Source: Ignelater luminosus
Lineage: Eukaryota; Arthropoda; Insecta; Coleoptera; Elateridae
Length of the DNA: 64,000 nucleotides
Assembly: GCA_011009095.1 (NCBI GenBank)
Contig: VTPC01000404.1
Location: 1 to 64,000 of the forward strand
Direction: 5' to 3'
Shown: positions 32,301 through 43,928 of the stretch, one piece after another
How the letters are laid out: each line of letters opens with the position of its first letter
Position numbering within the stretch: position 1 is the stretch's first letter
The notes under the pieces: generated by a model
What the model was told of the DNA's origin: nothing
The model's database searches: none
The model's input: the letters and a program-made list of their open reading frames with translations, nothing else
Made by a program: the position numbers and the translations under genes

Positions 32301-35300
32301 TAGAAGTGAAATGGTATATGGCAATGAGCAGTTCTCTATAGTAGTTTAGTTCCAAAATACTGAGAATTTATAGAAATGTGTAGAATTATTTAGAACACCC
32401 GTACAATCCATAAAATGAATTGTCATCAAGAATATTTTGAGATTCTCACAATACATCAGTAATATCTTGAAAAAGTTTGGTACAAGATTTGATTGAGATT
32501 CACTATAAAAATTCTGTTTTGATTTGGCAACACCACAGGCTGTGTGCTGTGTCTGTGTGTAGTATGGAAACAAATCAAATAATAAAATTGTAAAGGACCC
32601 TTGATTATTTATTTATTTTATTTTTTCAAGATCTGTTTATAATTTACTACAATTTTATAATAAATATTAAATGCAATAAAATTAAAATACATTAGCATTT
32701 AACGATTCCTGCTATCCGACACAAAACATAACCTTAACAAAATTAACTTCAAAATAACTACAAGTTTAAAAATTTGCATGCATTGTTGTCAATACAATAT
32801 TTCCCAAAAGTGTAAAAAAATCTGAAATTTAACTTTGGGGAAAACTGGTGTGTATATTTTCTAACTAAAGAAGTGTAAGTGGCATGAAATGTATTATTAA
32901 CACTAAATGTTGAGATACAATAGTATTATTCAACGAGCACATAATGTAGGGTATTATTTAAGAGGATGAAGTTTATACACGAGCCGAAGTGGATAATGCC
33001 CATTATGTGCGAGTCGAATACGACGTTTTATCTACATTCTAACACTTCTGAGGAAGATCTGGAGGTGGATTCCCCTGAGGGAGGCGATGTCCAAATTTTT
33101 GAATATGTAGAAGTCAATGAAAGTAAACAATCTTCACAAAGAGAGTTTTCTAACAATAAATAGTTTGAGATTATAACAATTTCTATTTTGTTTATATGTA
33201 TAAATAGTCAACCAACAAAACACCGCCAGTGAATAAAATCCATACAATTCACTAGCGTTTTATGAGTATGGTTATATCCCTATGGTTACGCGTATAACGA
33301 CTATATTATTGAAGAGTCGTAGATAATAGTTATTTATGCAATAAGTGGGTAAAATGTATCTTTTTTTCACGAGAAGGAAAGTTTGCCGCACGAGCCGTAG
33401 GCGAGTGCGCAAATCCGCCGAGTGAAAAAAGTAACTTGACTCACGAATTGCATAAAAAACTTTTTTCACGTTCATAATAAAAATCAAGAACTACCTACCT
33501 CAATAAAACAAACGCAACCTTTATAAACGAAAATTAATGAAAAACGTTGCACTTTTTTAACGAACGTGAAAAATTATATTTTCGTACTCATTTTGTCAAA
33601 ATAAGTAACAATTTTGACACTTAATATCCCATTGCATAAAACAAACTTGTGAGATTTACTGTCACGAATTTTAATCACGCAAATATAAATATTTAAAAAA
33701 TCTTGATAAAATAAGCACTACATGAGTACAAAATACATTTATATCTCGACATTAGTGTTAATGATGCATTTCATACTACTCAAGCTTTTTTTTTTATTAC
33801 AAGACACATCAATTTCCCACAGTTAAAATATCCGAGTTTTGTCAGGTGGTATTGATCCTTAACCTTAAAATGAATTGTTTAAATTTATTATCGTGAACTG
33901 CAATGAATTCTGTTTGACTTAGACAAAATAAATGTAATAAGAACCAGTTATAATAGAAAGGAAAACCTATAAAAACACAGCTGGCAGTAAATTTAAGGTT
34001 AGGTATAAATGAAATTCGTCTAAAAGGTTATGTACACAAATTACAAAATCAAAGTCAGTACGAAAATCTGATAGGAAGAATTATAGAACCTATAAACATT
34101 TCTTATTAAATTGATCTCGCAACGTTCATCAGAAGCAATTAAATTAAAGCAACATTTTTGTCAACTTTTTACTAGTTTTATACCTACCCCCCCCCCCTTA
34201 AAGTGGTTTTTATCATTTTTATATCTAGAATCCTAACAAAAAGGAAACTAATTTTTAGTTTGTAATAACATAGGTAATTTATTAAATAGATAAAATCTTT
34301 CTTATACAAACATAGCCCTTAAAATACGCCACTGGTTATATACTCCAAAAAGTACAAATAATACAAGAAGACATAACCTCAATAAGCGGCACAAAGCCTG
34401 TACGTGGGATGCATTTGTAATAATGTCCGATTCAGATTTATTCGATTATTTGTTATTTAAATGTATACATAGAAACACAAAAATGCCCCCAATAAAACGC
34501 AAACGTAATGCTTTAAGTAAGTAGCGGTAAATCTTTAATAATGTTTCTAATTTAGGCCTTGGCAATGTACAAGTTATAACTCAACCAGCCACACCACAAA
34601 TAGCAGTAGGTCAACAATTACAACAAGATCCAAATGATCCTAGCAAATGGCAAGTTTTACAAAGCGTAACTGCAGCAACGCAACCTACAACAACTACTTT
34701 AGCACCGGGTGTAGTAGTAACAACCACGCAAGATGTAAACAATGCGTCACAGAATAGTGATGGTAGTCAAGATGGTTTGCAAAAGCAAAGAGTTCGCCGC
34801 GTTGCATGTACCTGTCCAAATTGTGCCGAAGGTGAAAGGCATAGTGATCGTAAAAAGCAACACATTTGTCATATACCTGGTTGCAATAAAGTTTATGGGA
34901 AAACATCACACTTAAGAGCGCATCTAAGGTGGCATACAGGGGAAAGACCTTTTGTATGCACATGGCTGTTTTGTGGAAAACGATTTACACGGTCAGATGA
35001 ATTACAAAGGCATAGACGTACCCACACGGGAGAAAAACGATTTCAATGCCCTGAGTGCAGTAAGAAGTTTATGAGATCAGATCATCTTTCAAAACATATT
35101 AAAACACATCAAAAACAGCGAATAACGGTAAATGCTTTGTTATTATTGTTTAATGCATGCGATTTTGCTTTATTTTTGGTTAGTTGTTTTCGATTGGCTA
35201 ATTAACAAACAGAAAAACTATCTCGATAGTTTATTTTTTGCATGTAAGTGTGTAAATGGTAACTCTTACAGCGACAAAATGGAGAAACACATGAACAAGA

Positions 35301-35648
35301 AGAAGAACAGTGGGAACAAGATGATCCACCAGAAGAACCTAAACCGCAAGTGTGGATAACAGACAGCAAATCGAATGTAAAATATGCCATCACACAATTA
35401 AATTATTCACAGGTAGTTATTAGTGAAAACAACAAATCATAAAAAAAATTAAAATTAAGCACAAAGAAATATTAGCATTGATGCAAAGCAATTATATTCA
35501 TGTAAATATTCTATTGTTGTAGGAAGCTGCCACCTCAACACAATCAGCATCTTCTGATAGCTCGAGCAATGAGGAGAAGATGATGATTACCATAAGTACA
35601 ACAGAGGCTGGTGATGATCTCATTATAGCTGATCCTTTGGATAGTTGA
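29348..35648 (+). CDS. Spps: Sp1/Spps-type transcription factor, three C2H2 zinc fingers
   Basis: Six coding exons: 29348-29401, 30643-30961, 31021-31596, 34556-35127, 35272-35412 and 35523-35648. All phases agree, giving about 595 residues. An Sp box ([14 protein letters not shown], residues about 25-38) follows a short acidic start. A long Gln-, Thr-, Val-rich activation region fills exons 2-4. Then comes the buttonhead box [10 protein letters not shown] (about 397-406) and three fingers: [20 protein letters not shown] (from 419), [20 protein letters not shown] (from 449) and [18 protein letters not shown] (from 479). DNA-contact residues K-H-A, R-E-R and R-H-K are those of GC/GT-box binders. 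The acidic C-terminal tail ends in two small exons. Gln-rich organisation suggests the Sp1/3/4 group, called Spps in flies, rather than Sp5/btd or Sp6-9; this subgroup choice is less certain than the family. AATAAA at 35798-35803. Confidence 0.93.
29402..30642. other. Spps-type gene intron 1
   Basis: 1,241-bp intron between the 18-codon first exon and the Sp-box exon, with GTTAGT donor and GATTACAG acceptor. AT-rich, no feature recognised. Confidence 0.5.
31597..34555. other. Spps-type gene intron 3
   Basis: 2,959-bp intron within the Gln-rich region. It holds an ATT/ATC trinucleotide run near 31880-31910, a poly-C tract at about 34188-34197, and two short GC-richer blocks (32975-33100 and 33370-33440). 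These blocks share the motif CACGAGCC followed by a GAGTGCG- or GCGAGTC-type stretch and look like parts of dispersed repeats. The 65-codon ORF at 32966-33163 falls in the first block and is not assigned. Confidence 0.45.
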
Positions 35649-35797
35649 AATTCTTGTATATTTGTTATTGAATCTCCTGATAGTTTATATTAGATTTATA
35701 ATGAAAGAGCACCTGATAATTTAAATTTAAATGTTTTGAAATTTTATTATTATTAGCCCTGAATATTAATTGTACATAGCAATTTTTACCTTCCTAA

Positions 35798-35803
35798 AAT
35801 AAA
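35798..35803 (+). terminator. Poly(A) signal of the Spps-type gene
   Basis: AATAAA 150 bp after the stop codon, followed by T-rich sequence. Position is typical for cleavage shortly downstream. Confidence 0.6.
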
Positions 35804-36547
35804 CTTCTATTTTTTAGTTTTGTCTAGTTTCCTCATAGTTGAACTAACAAATTTCAAACTTACATCATTGTTGGTAAATTGCAAAGTATGTTTTTTAGCA
35901 TGTTTTGATTCTTCTCGAGGTGTACTCTACAAGGGTATATCTTACATAGCCATTTTCATTTAAAAAAAGTTCAAAGAAATTGTAAAATTTACTTACAAAA
36001 TGAAAGTGTTTTCTCTTTAGAGAGAATGCTTCATACGGCCACTTGAAAAGTCTGGATTGTGGTCAGCATTGCAATTTTCACACACACAGTGACAGTCCTT
36101 TACGTTTGAATACTAATACATTTCTATGAATTATTTTTATCTTTTTTATAAGAAATTAAATCCTATCAAATGTCGAGATTTCTGTATTCTGCATAACATT
36201 TTCCAAACTTGGTTACAAAAAATTGCTAAATGGTTTTAGGTTATGTATCATTTGACAATTAAATTTCAGAAGGTTATGCAGTTATGGCTTTAAGAAGAAA
36301 TAAATAATATAACCTTTTAACAAAATAAAAAGATAATATTGAGAAAATAATGGAATTGAAAGCTTATAAAACTACTTATAATTTTAAATAACATGATAGT
36401 TAAATTATTTATTCATTTCGACAATAAAAAATAAAATTTCCTAGTAAGAGTTGCTGCATGTAGTACCGTCAACTTATAAAAGGTTTTTATTGAAGCAACA
36501 TGAAGATTGACAAGTAGATTAACATGTAACTATAAGTTTGAACAAAT

Positions 36548-36785
36548 TATAATAAAAATATTTCCTCCATAGCAGCTGATGGAGGAAAGGTTCCCATTAC
36601 ACTGGCAGCGTTCCCTCTTTGTATAGTAAGGTTTATCCGTTAAATAAAAAATTGCTTTGATCGAGCATCTCCAGTAGCCACCATCATCCTATGTCCCAAT
36701 TCATTAACAAAGTTTCTTGCTGAATTGTTCCATGGTCCCAAAGTTTCAACCGCAAATGCTAAAAATTGGTACTTGTGATCAACTT
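36548..36785 (-). mobile_element. C-terminal remnant of a LINE reverse transcriptase ORF
   Basis: On the minus strand, FLAFAVETLGPWNNSARNF, then RMMVATGDARSKQFF, and after a stop RINLTIQRGNAASVMGT. The pattern 'VETLGPW ... TGD-RS ... RI-L-IQRGNAAS--GT' is the conserved C-terminus of a group of non-LTR reverse transcriptase proteins common in arthropod genomes. One in-frame stop and no upstream RT core, so it is a short dead fragment. Confidence 0.7.
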
Positions 36786-38335
36786 GACAGTTACTAAAGT
36801 GAATGAAGTTTATGTTTAGATTTGACTATTAAGCATAAATATAGCCACCAAAAGCACACCTTTTGTGATTATAATCAACATGTTTTTTGAATTTGATGTT
36901 CTGGATATTAAAATCACAAGAACTGACATCAGAATGAAAAATTATAGTGCTACAAACAAACTCAGTTTGTCAGTGTAGATTACTGCAATTTTGCCTTACT
37001 ACTGTCTCAGTATCGTTCACCAATGAAAATAAGGAAATAAAGATTTTGATAGCTATGAAAGTCATTTCTGAGATAGTTTTGAAGAATTCAAAGTCCTGAC
37101 ATTACCTGTTGGTGACTTACTAAATGTACTAACAAATTTTGTTAAAATCCACTATCCTTTACATAAGTATTGCTACTGTATGTTTTTATATTTAAATTTT
37201 ATAATTAGAAAAGGGATACCTTACAACACAACAAAATCTTTAAGGTTAGGGAGTCTCAATGACGTCAGTTTGACAGATAATGTTAATTATTATGAGAGTA
37301 GCGTAAAGACAAGTTTGACAAACCATTGTCAAAATTTGTATTTTAGGTTAATTAAATAGCGAACACTTAAATGAACCTCAAATAAAACAAGAGACGTGGA
37401 CTTCCAAAATTTTTCAAACAATAAAGTTAGTAGAGATTGTAATGTATATAGAAACCTATTCTATTGTTTGGTAAGGTAGAAGAAATAAAACTTAAAACGA
37501 AGTACTATAATAATGACGAATTATTTTATTACGTAAATAGTAAAATAAGAGTAGATAATAGAAGTTTGTAGTAATTTCTAAAATACTTTGGTTCGTTATT
37601 GTAGTTGTCAGTAATCATTACAAATCTTTACTAAATCTGCATTTTTCTTATTTAATATAACAATGTTTACACAAGTACAAAAAGCATTTATTGTGGAAAG
37701 TTATTTTCGTAATGATCAACATCTGGAAAATGGTGAATGGCAATATATCAATGTTTGTATAAGAAAAATCTAAACGTTCCCTTGGCTGTATATAACAGAA
37801 AGCAGATATTACAATCAATTCATTGCTTACGCAGCACTGGAAACATTATCTAATTACAAATTCAGAAATGGGAGACCTCATGCTAGAAATGAAAATGTAT
37901 CAAGAACTTTTACTGCCAGATTATAATAAAAGGCAAGCATATTGTCAGTGGTTCATTGAAAATATGATCGACAAAATATTAAGTTTAACGTTGTATACTG
38001 ATGAAGCCTGGTTTCATCTAGAAGGATATATTAATTCTCAAAACATGCAAATATGGAGCCTTGATAACCCGCATTTTTTTAGAGAAACCCCACTGCATCC
38101 ATTTAACTCTGCCGAAAGAAACATTAAATTACTTTCATGAGTTCTTTCAGAACACATTAATAAGCATGGATAGATTTCCGCAACGCTCTTGTAATCTAAC
38201 CTCATTGGAATTTTTCTTTTTCCATATTTAATTCAGTATTCACAAGTCCAGTGAATACAATAGAAGACCAAAAAAACAATGTAATAAGAAAGTGTGAAGA
38301 GACATATATAAACATTAAACACATTCATTCTGGGC
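36782..38335 (+). mobile_element. mariner-type element with DUF4817-like N-terminus, left copy
   Basis: A non-coding leader (36782-37660) matches the inverted right arm at 41200-42232 closely. Then come plus-strand transposase fragments: 37663-37773, with KAFIVESYF and NGEWQY, typical of the DUF4817 helix-turn-helix start, ending at a stop; then 37823-38140, with RQAYCQWFIENM, LTLYTDEAWFHLEGYINSQN and ETPLHPF, a first-Asp catalytic region; then a frame-shifted end near 38150-38330 (RFPQRSC, NLTSLEFFFF). Middle HTH parts are deleted, so the element is defective. Confidence 0.8.
37663..38335 (+). pseudogene. Broken mariner-type transposase
   Basis: Three pieces of one transposase in order but separated by stops, a deletion between the N-terminal 36 codons and the catalytic segment, and a frameshift after 38140. 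No intact product is possible. Confidence 0.75.
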
Positions 38336-38415
38336 GATTCTAATTCGTTTTCTTTAATATTAGAGCATATGCTTTATCGGTAAGTTAAGGAAGTAATTTA
38401 ACGATTCGTCAACTG

Positions 38416-39148
38416 AAGTGCTATTCTGAATCCTGAATCTTTAACACCTTCGGAAACATTCGAAAGTTAACGAATTTACTTTAATAACAGCTGAAAGCAA
38501 AACGGCAACAACGCAAATTTATCCAATTCCTAACCTTCCTAACCAAACTTTTATCTGCCTCAACAGCTGCACAGGTTATGTTTACATTTGTTTGTGTTTG
38601 TCGGTGTTAGTTTTATTTTTTTTGTATTTATTGATACAAAATAATTTAAAGGTAAGTAAATTATCAGTAGTGTTTATTACTTAAAACTTAAAAGGTTTAT
38701 GCTTACGGCGCCACATACTTACCTTAAGTTCTCTGGAAATTTTGTTATTATAAACTCCTTGTTTCATAAAAGGGCTAATCATATTAATGATTTCTACTGT
38801 CATGTTCTTGTTAAATCTAAAACTCTTTTTAAAAAAGTAATTTGACATATGAAATGGATTTTGATAATCTCCAATCCTTTCTAATTTTAATTCATTCCTG
38901 CAAAGAAGTTCAAAAACTTTATTCAAACCATATTTTGTATTTTTCTTTATCACTATTATGTTACAATTCCTCCATTTCTTGTAACTGCTCGACAAACAAT
39001 CGATTAATTACTGCTTCCATTTCTTGCGCCTATTTACGAGAACGTTAAAGCGAACAAAATCGTTGGTGTTAAAATTAAAGCTTCATTCGTCAATTTTTGA
39101 CGTTTTTAATTTAAAATTTAAAGAACTGTAACGTTTAGAATAGCACTT
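38416..39148 (-). mobile_element. PIF/Harbinger-like element with HARBI1-type transposase fragment
   Basis: Ends resemble one another in inverted orientation (AAGTGCTATTCTGAAT at the left; CAAGTGCTATTCTAAAC as reverse complement of the right). The minus strand between carries FMSNYF-like and related residues: IGDYQNPFHMSNYFFKKSFR and NKNMTVEIINMISPFM, the N-terminal part of HARBI1-like DDE transposases. The catalytic domain is absent, so it is a deletion derivative. Nested in the mariner inverted-repeat region. Confidence 0.65.
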
Positions 39149-39524
39149 GAACATATTTAAAGCAAAAGCTTTAATTTGATAGTTAAAGCAAGCGCTAATA
39201 TTAATGCAAATCATTTGGAATCGCGCCGAATATCTGTTGTAACTTTTAAATCTTTGTTAGTTTTACAATCCGCAACACCATGAAATAAACTGTAAATTAA
39301 GATTAACATCATTACAAAGAGCTTTTATTTATAAATACTGAAATATTTTCAAGCAATTTCAACACACCACAAAGAAATGACATTTAACATAACCTCTAGA
39401 ATAATTCTCATTGTCAGTATTCTCAAATCCCAATGCACCAATGTTCATCTAGTCCAATTCTAACTTTTCCTAACTCCAAGTGCCAACTAACAATAAGTTA
39501 ATTATTTGATACTTTATGACAAAA

Positions 39525-40105
39525 CCAGTTGATTGTGATTCAAAGTATCAACACCAAACAAAAAACGATTGCAAATTGAGCTCAATAACGATTTTCTCTC
39601 CGCTAGAGGCGCTGTTCACGTTAAATTTGACAAGTTTAAACGTCAGTTTATAAGCTTGAGGTTATTAAAATTTAAATTTTAGAAAAAAGTAACTATTAAT
39701 GCTTTGTTGTTGCGTATTCTTTATTCTTTGCAAAGTTTGTATGATGTATATTTTCTATTACCTCGTCGTCATCTTCATCACTTTCACAATTATTTTTTTA
39801 TAAATTGCTGTAAAACCGTTTCTGAATAAATCGAGTTAACTCAAATAACTGTATCATCTAATTTGTATGATCAGATCAAAAATACGAGTTAATTTTTCAA
39901 AAACGCATTATTTATTACTTTTTTCTAAAATTTAAGTTTCAATAACCTCAAACTAATAAATTAAAGTTTAAACTTGTCAAATTTAACGTAGACTACCAGC
40001 ACATCTAGCGTGAAGAAAATTGTTGTTGAGCTCAATTTTCGATCGTTTTTTGTTTGGTAACGGACTTTGCAAGGCTACCTAGGACTTTGTATCACAATGA
40101 ACTGG
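39525..40105. mobile_element. MITE family A, complete copy
   Basis: 581 bp with long imperfect terminal inverted repeats. The left end CCAGTTGATTGTGATTCAAAG faces the right end, whose reverse complement is CCAGTTCATTGTGATACAAAG. Inside both arms are ACCAAACAAAAAACGAT, TTGAGCTCAA, a GCGCTG- or CTAGCG-type stretch, and AACTTGTCAAATTTAACGT in opposite orientations. No ORF. The truncated relative is at 3192-3567. Confidence 0.85.
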
Positions 40106-40110
40106 CTAAT

Positions 40111-40388
40111 GTGCCTAGATATTGTTTTATTAAATGTCATTTTTCTAATGGGAGAGCGTGGACACACTTGTCAAACAAGAGAGACAAAAATATACGTTAG
40201 CTCTCTGCTCGCACTGTGGGTGTAAAAGAAAGAAGAAAAATTTTAACAGTAAATTCTTTTAATTCTATCTTTTACACTTGCAGTGCGAGTAGAGAGCTAA
40301 CGTATATTTTTGTCTCTCTTCTTTAACAAGTGTGTCCACACTCTACCCATTAAAAAATGACATTTAATTAATCAATATCCAGGCATAC
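40111..40388. mobile_element. MITE family B, copy 1
   Basis: A foldback element of about 280 bp. The left half (GATATTGTTTTATTAAATGTC, then TGGACACACTTGTCAAACAA, AGCTCTCTGCTCGCACT) is mirrored by the right half (AGTGCGAGTAGAGAGCTAAC, CAAGTGTGTCCACACTCTAC, GACATTTAATTAATCAATAT). Starts 6 bp after MITE A ends. Same family as 63061-63325. Confidence 0.85.
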
Positions 40389-41104
40389 TAGAACTGCCTA
40401 ATTCGAATTCATTGTATTAATTTTTATTAATAAAAAGAACAAATAAAATAATGTCCAAACAAAATAATAATATAAGGTTAGAATGATTCGTACGTAATGC
40501 CGTTTGTTTGTCACGGATATCGAGCATGCTCCGATATCTCAACTGTTTGAATCCACTCCGATGACGTCATACAACAGATCTCGGAGGAAGCAAACAACTG
40601 ACCAATCAGAATAATCTATAATGTTATCCGGTTGTACTATTTTAATTTATGTGCTCGTCAAATTGCAGGTTAGGAAATCTTTGCATTTTTCTTCTAATTT
40701 TCAATGATGATAGAAAATATAATGTATGTGACTCATACTAGAAGTAGCATTTCAAGTGCAAGGTGTAAACATGTAATAAATATGATAAATATCTAAATAA
40801 CTATTTTGACATAATAGTATGCTATACGTCATCAAGCATTAAACTGACACAAAAGTGCCAGAATATGACAGAAAACCACCAAGAGGAAATGCAAATTTTT
40901 CCCTTTTGTTTAAACTAGTTCAATTTCAGATTTAAATTAACAGCAAATCTGGAATTATTATTAGTAATAAAAAGTTTGTTTATTAGTTGGCTCAGAACTG
41001 TCAAATTATCCAAAAACTGTTTATCAAAAGTCAGAATAATTTAAAAATCCATTTTCTATATGCTGTTCACATTTCTGATATTGTTTAGCTAAGTTGTTAC
41101 ATCT

Positions 41105-42232
41105 GAAAGACAGGGTGATTCAAAAGGTGTGCACACAACTCCAGGAGCTCATTAGACAGGTGATTAGAAGTAAAAGATTTTCTATGTAAATATTCATATC
41201 ATATTGCCATTCACCATTTTCCAGATACTGATCATTACAAAAATAACTCCACAATAAATGTTTTTTAAACATATTTGTAATTAAATAAAAAAAATGCAAA
41301 TTTAATAGATTTGTAATAACTACTGACAGCTGCAATATAACTAGTCAAGATATTTTAGAAACTACCGAAATTACTGCAAACTTTTATTATTTACTCTTAT
41401 TTTATTATTTACATAATAAAATAATTTGTCATTATCATAGTACTTCATTTTAAGTTTTATTTCTTCTACCTTACCAAAGAATAGGAAAGGTTTCTATAAA
41501 AATTACAATTTACAATTATCTCTACTAACTTTATTTTTTGAGAAATTTTGGAAGTCCACGCCTCTATGTTTTATTCAAGGTTCATTAAGTGTTGGCTATT
41601 TAATTAACCTGAAATACAAACTTTGACAAGGGTTTGTCAAACTTGTCTTCGCTGTATCCTAATAATTGATAACTAAAATTATCTGTCAAACTGATATCAT
41701 CGATGAGGACCCTAGATATACTTAACCTTAAAGATTTTGTTGTGTTGTAACATATCCCTTTTTTAATTATAAAATTTACATACACAACACAGAAAGTGGC
41801 AATATTTATGTAAAGGAGAGTGGATTTTTACAATATTTGTTAGTACAATCAGTAAGTCACAGACAGGTAATGTCAGAACTTGAATTCTTCGAAACTACCT
41901 CAGAAATGATTTACAAGATTTCATTGCTATCAAAATTTTTATTTCCTTATTTTCATTGGGAACGATGTTGAGACAGTAGCAAGACAAAATCGCAGTAATC
42001 TGTTATCGATTCAGATAACATCTACACTGACAAATTGACAGTTTGTTGGTAGCACTATAATTTTTCATTCTGATGTCAGTTCTTGTGATTTTAATATCCA
42101 GAACATCAAATTCAAAAAAACATGTTAATTGTAATCACAAAAGGTGTGCTTTTAGTGACTGTATTTGTGCTTAATAGTCAAATCTAAATTTAAACTTTAT
42201 TCACTTTAGCAACTGCCAAGTTAACGGTTGGT
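41105..42232 (-). mobile_element. mariner-type element, right inverted arm
   Basis: Inverted counterpart of 36782-37750 over about 1 kb, with many matched blocks such as AAGCACACCTTTTGTGAT and ATCAGAATGAAAAATTATAG in reverse orientation. At its inner end the minus strand retains a decayed N-terminus of the same transposase (NGEWQY at about 41210). It is then cut by CAGGGTGATTCAAAAGGTGT (from 41113), which looks like the end of yet another DNA transposon. Confidence 0.75.
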
Positions 42233-42421
42233 TGGTTGGTACTACATGCATCAACTCTTATTGCAAAATGTGAGAGCTAGTTTTACCAACATAGTTCAAC
42301 TGCATGGAAACAATTATTTCTATGCAGTTACACCTCGACTAAAATTTTAACCTCATTTGTACAACTGTTAACCTTTCATCGATGCTTCAAGAATAAGATG
42401 AAATCATGAACTATTAATTCA

Positions 42422-42427
42422 TTTATT
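42422..42427 (-). terminator. Poly(A) signal of the BTB gene
   Basis: TTTATT reads AATAAA on the minus strand, 30 bp after the BTB gene stop codon. Confidence 0.5.
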
Positions 42428-42456
42428 TTATTATAAAAATATAAAAATATAACCAG

Positions 42457-43928
42457 TCAATTTCTAATGCTATGCACTTCAACCATATGCTTTTTGTAAC
42501 CTTCCCTATAATCGAAAGATTCAGGACATAAATGACAACAATACATGTTAGTTAGATCAGAATGTACTAATCGAACGTGATATTTTAAAGCAGATTGATT
42601 AGAGTAGATTTTACCGCAATGTGGACAATTTCCACATTGAGAACTATGATGCGGTTGGACATCTTGTATGGCTTTCACATTCAAGACAGATATATCACTA
42701 GGTAATCCTTGAATGTTAACTTCCATATTTTTCATACATTCTTCGTCAAGTCTTATATTCTTTTGCTGTGGAGATTCTGTTGCAAAATCGAATGCCTTGC
42801 CTGGAATTTGTTGAGTGGATTCAGGTAGTTTATGCTTCAGGCGTTTTTCACCTTCTAGGTGATCAGGCTTTTTAGGAACATATAAATGTTCTGGTTCTGG
42901 AGATGATTGTTGTATAACAGTTACGTTATCCAATGCATAAGTTATTAATGAAGGAGATTTACCTAAAAAGGAATTAAATTATACTTCTAGAGCAAATATA
43001 AATTTGAAAGTTAATTACTTGTGTGAGACGTTAATGATCTCTCTAAAATACTTGGTTGCGAATCTTTAACTTCCAATGCTGCTTCTAAAATAGAGCTGCT
43101 TTGTAGTTTTGTCTTTTCATTTAGATCATACATATCGATTTTATCATTAAAATTATGATCACCATGAGATTCCTCTAACAATTCAGTTTTAATACTATCA
43201 ACAGTTACAGTTTCAAACCTTTCTAAAAGTGGACTATCTCTTTGTTTTGGAGATGGTGTAGAACTTTCTGAACCCTTTGGTATGGTTGGGCTCTCTGGAA
43301 GTTTAGCAGATAATGCTAGAGAGTTTTCTGGAGTTTTTGCTATCACTGGTGATTGACTTTTTATTACTTTTGGCTTTGAAGTTACTTTCACCCTTTTTTG
43401 AGCATTTTCAGAAACTTCTGCTATTTTACATAGTTTTGCAGGCTTTGAACAGAGTTTCGTTGGGTTTGGAGTTAACTTTACTGGAAGATCCTGTAAGGCA
43501 GCAGTAGCAACAAGTCCAGATACTTGTAGTGCTTCTGCTGTTTGTAAAAAAGAGACAAGTTTATCTTGTGCTATTAGAACTTCACCATGATACATAAAAT
43601 TTAGAACAGCTAACAGATCTGAATGCAATACATCTTTTAATATTACAATTGGATGAGGACAAGGATTCTCCTAAAAAATTAAAAATTAGGTCATTTACTA
43701 GAGATCATATTTCCAACATCTGTGTTACAAATTGAAGATACTCACTTTGAAAACGGCTCTAAAGTAAGGACTGCACGCAGACAAAATAATCTTGTGAGCT
43801 TTAATACTGATTCCTTCACAGGTTAGTGTTACATCGGCAAGATCTTCCGTACTTTGTAAACTTCCAAAGGCAGTTACTATACTTGATTGAAAGTTATTCC
43901 ATTTCAAACAGAACTGATCAACAGCCAT
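42457..43928 (-). CDS. BTB/POZ domain protein with two C2H2 zinc fingers
   Basis: Three coding exons, 43746-43928, 43019-43670 and 42457-42962, consistent in phase; 446 residues from the ATG at 43926-43928. The BTB domain (about residues 5-115) has the insect 'tramtrack' group start [14 protein letters not shown], then [30 protein letters not shown] and [26 protein letters not shown]. It is followed by a long low-complexity Ser/Pro/Lys linker with repeated SP and TP sites. Two fingers close the protein: [17 protein letters not shown] (residues 391-412) and [17 protein letters not shown] (421-442). This architecture is that of BTB-ZF regulators such as Broad, Tramtrack or Lola isoforms, which dimerise through the BTB and bind DNA through the fingers. 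The single-gene, two-finger form here could not be assigned to a named fly gene. Introns are short (56 and 75 bp). Confidence 0.9.
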
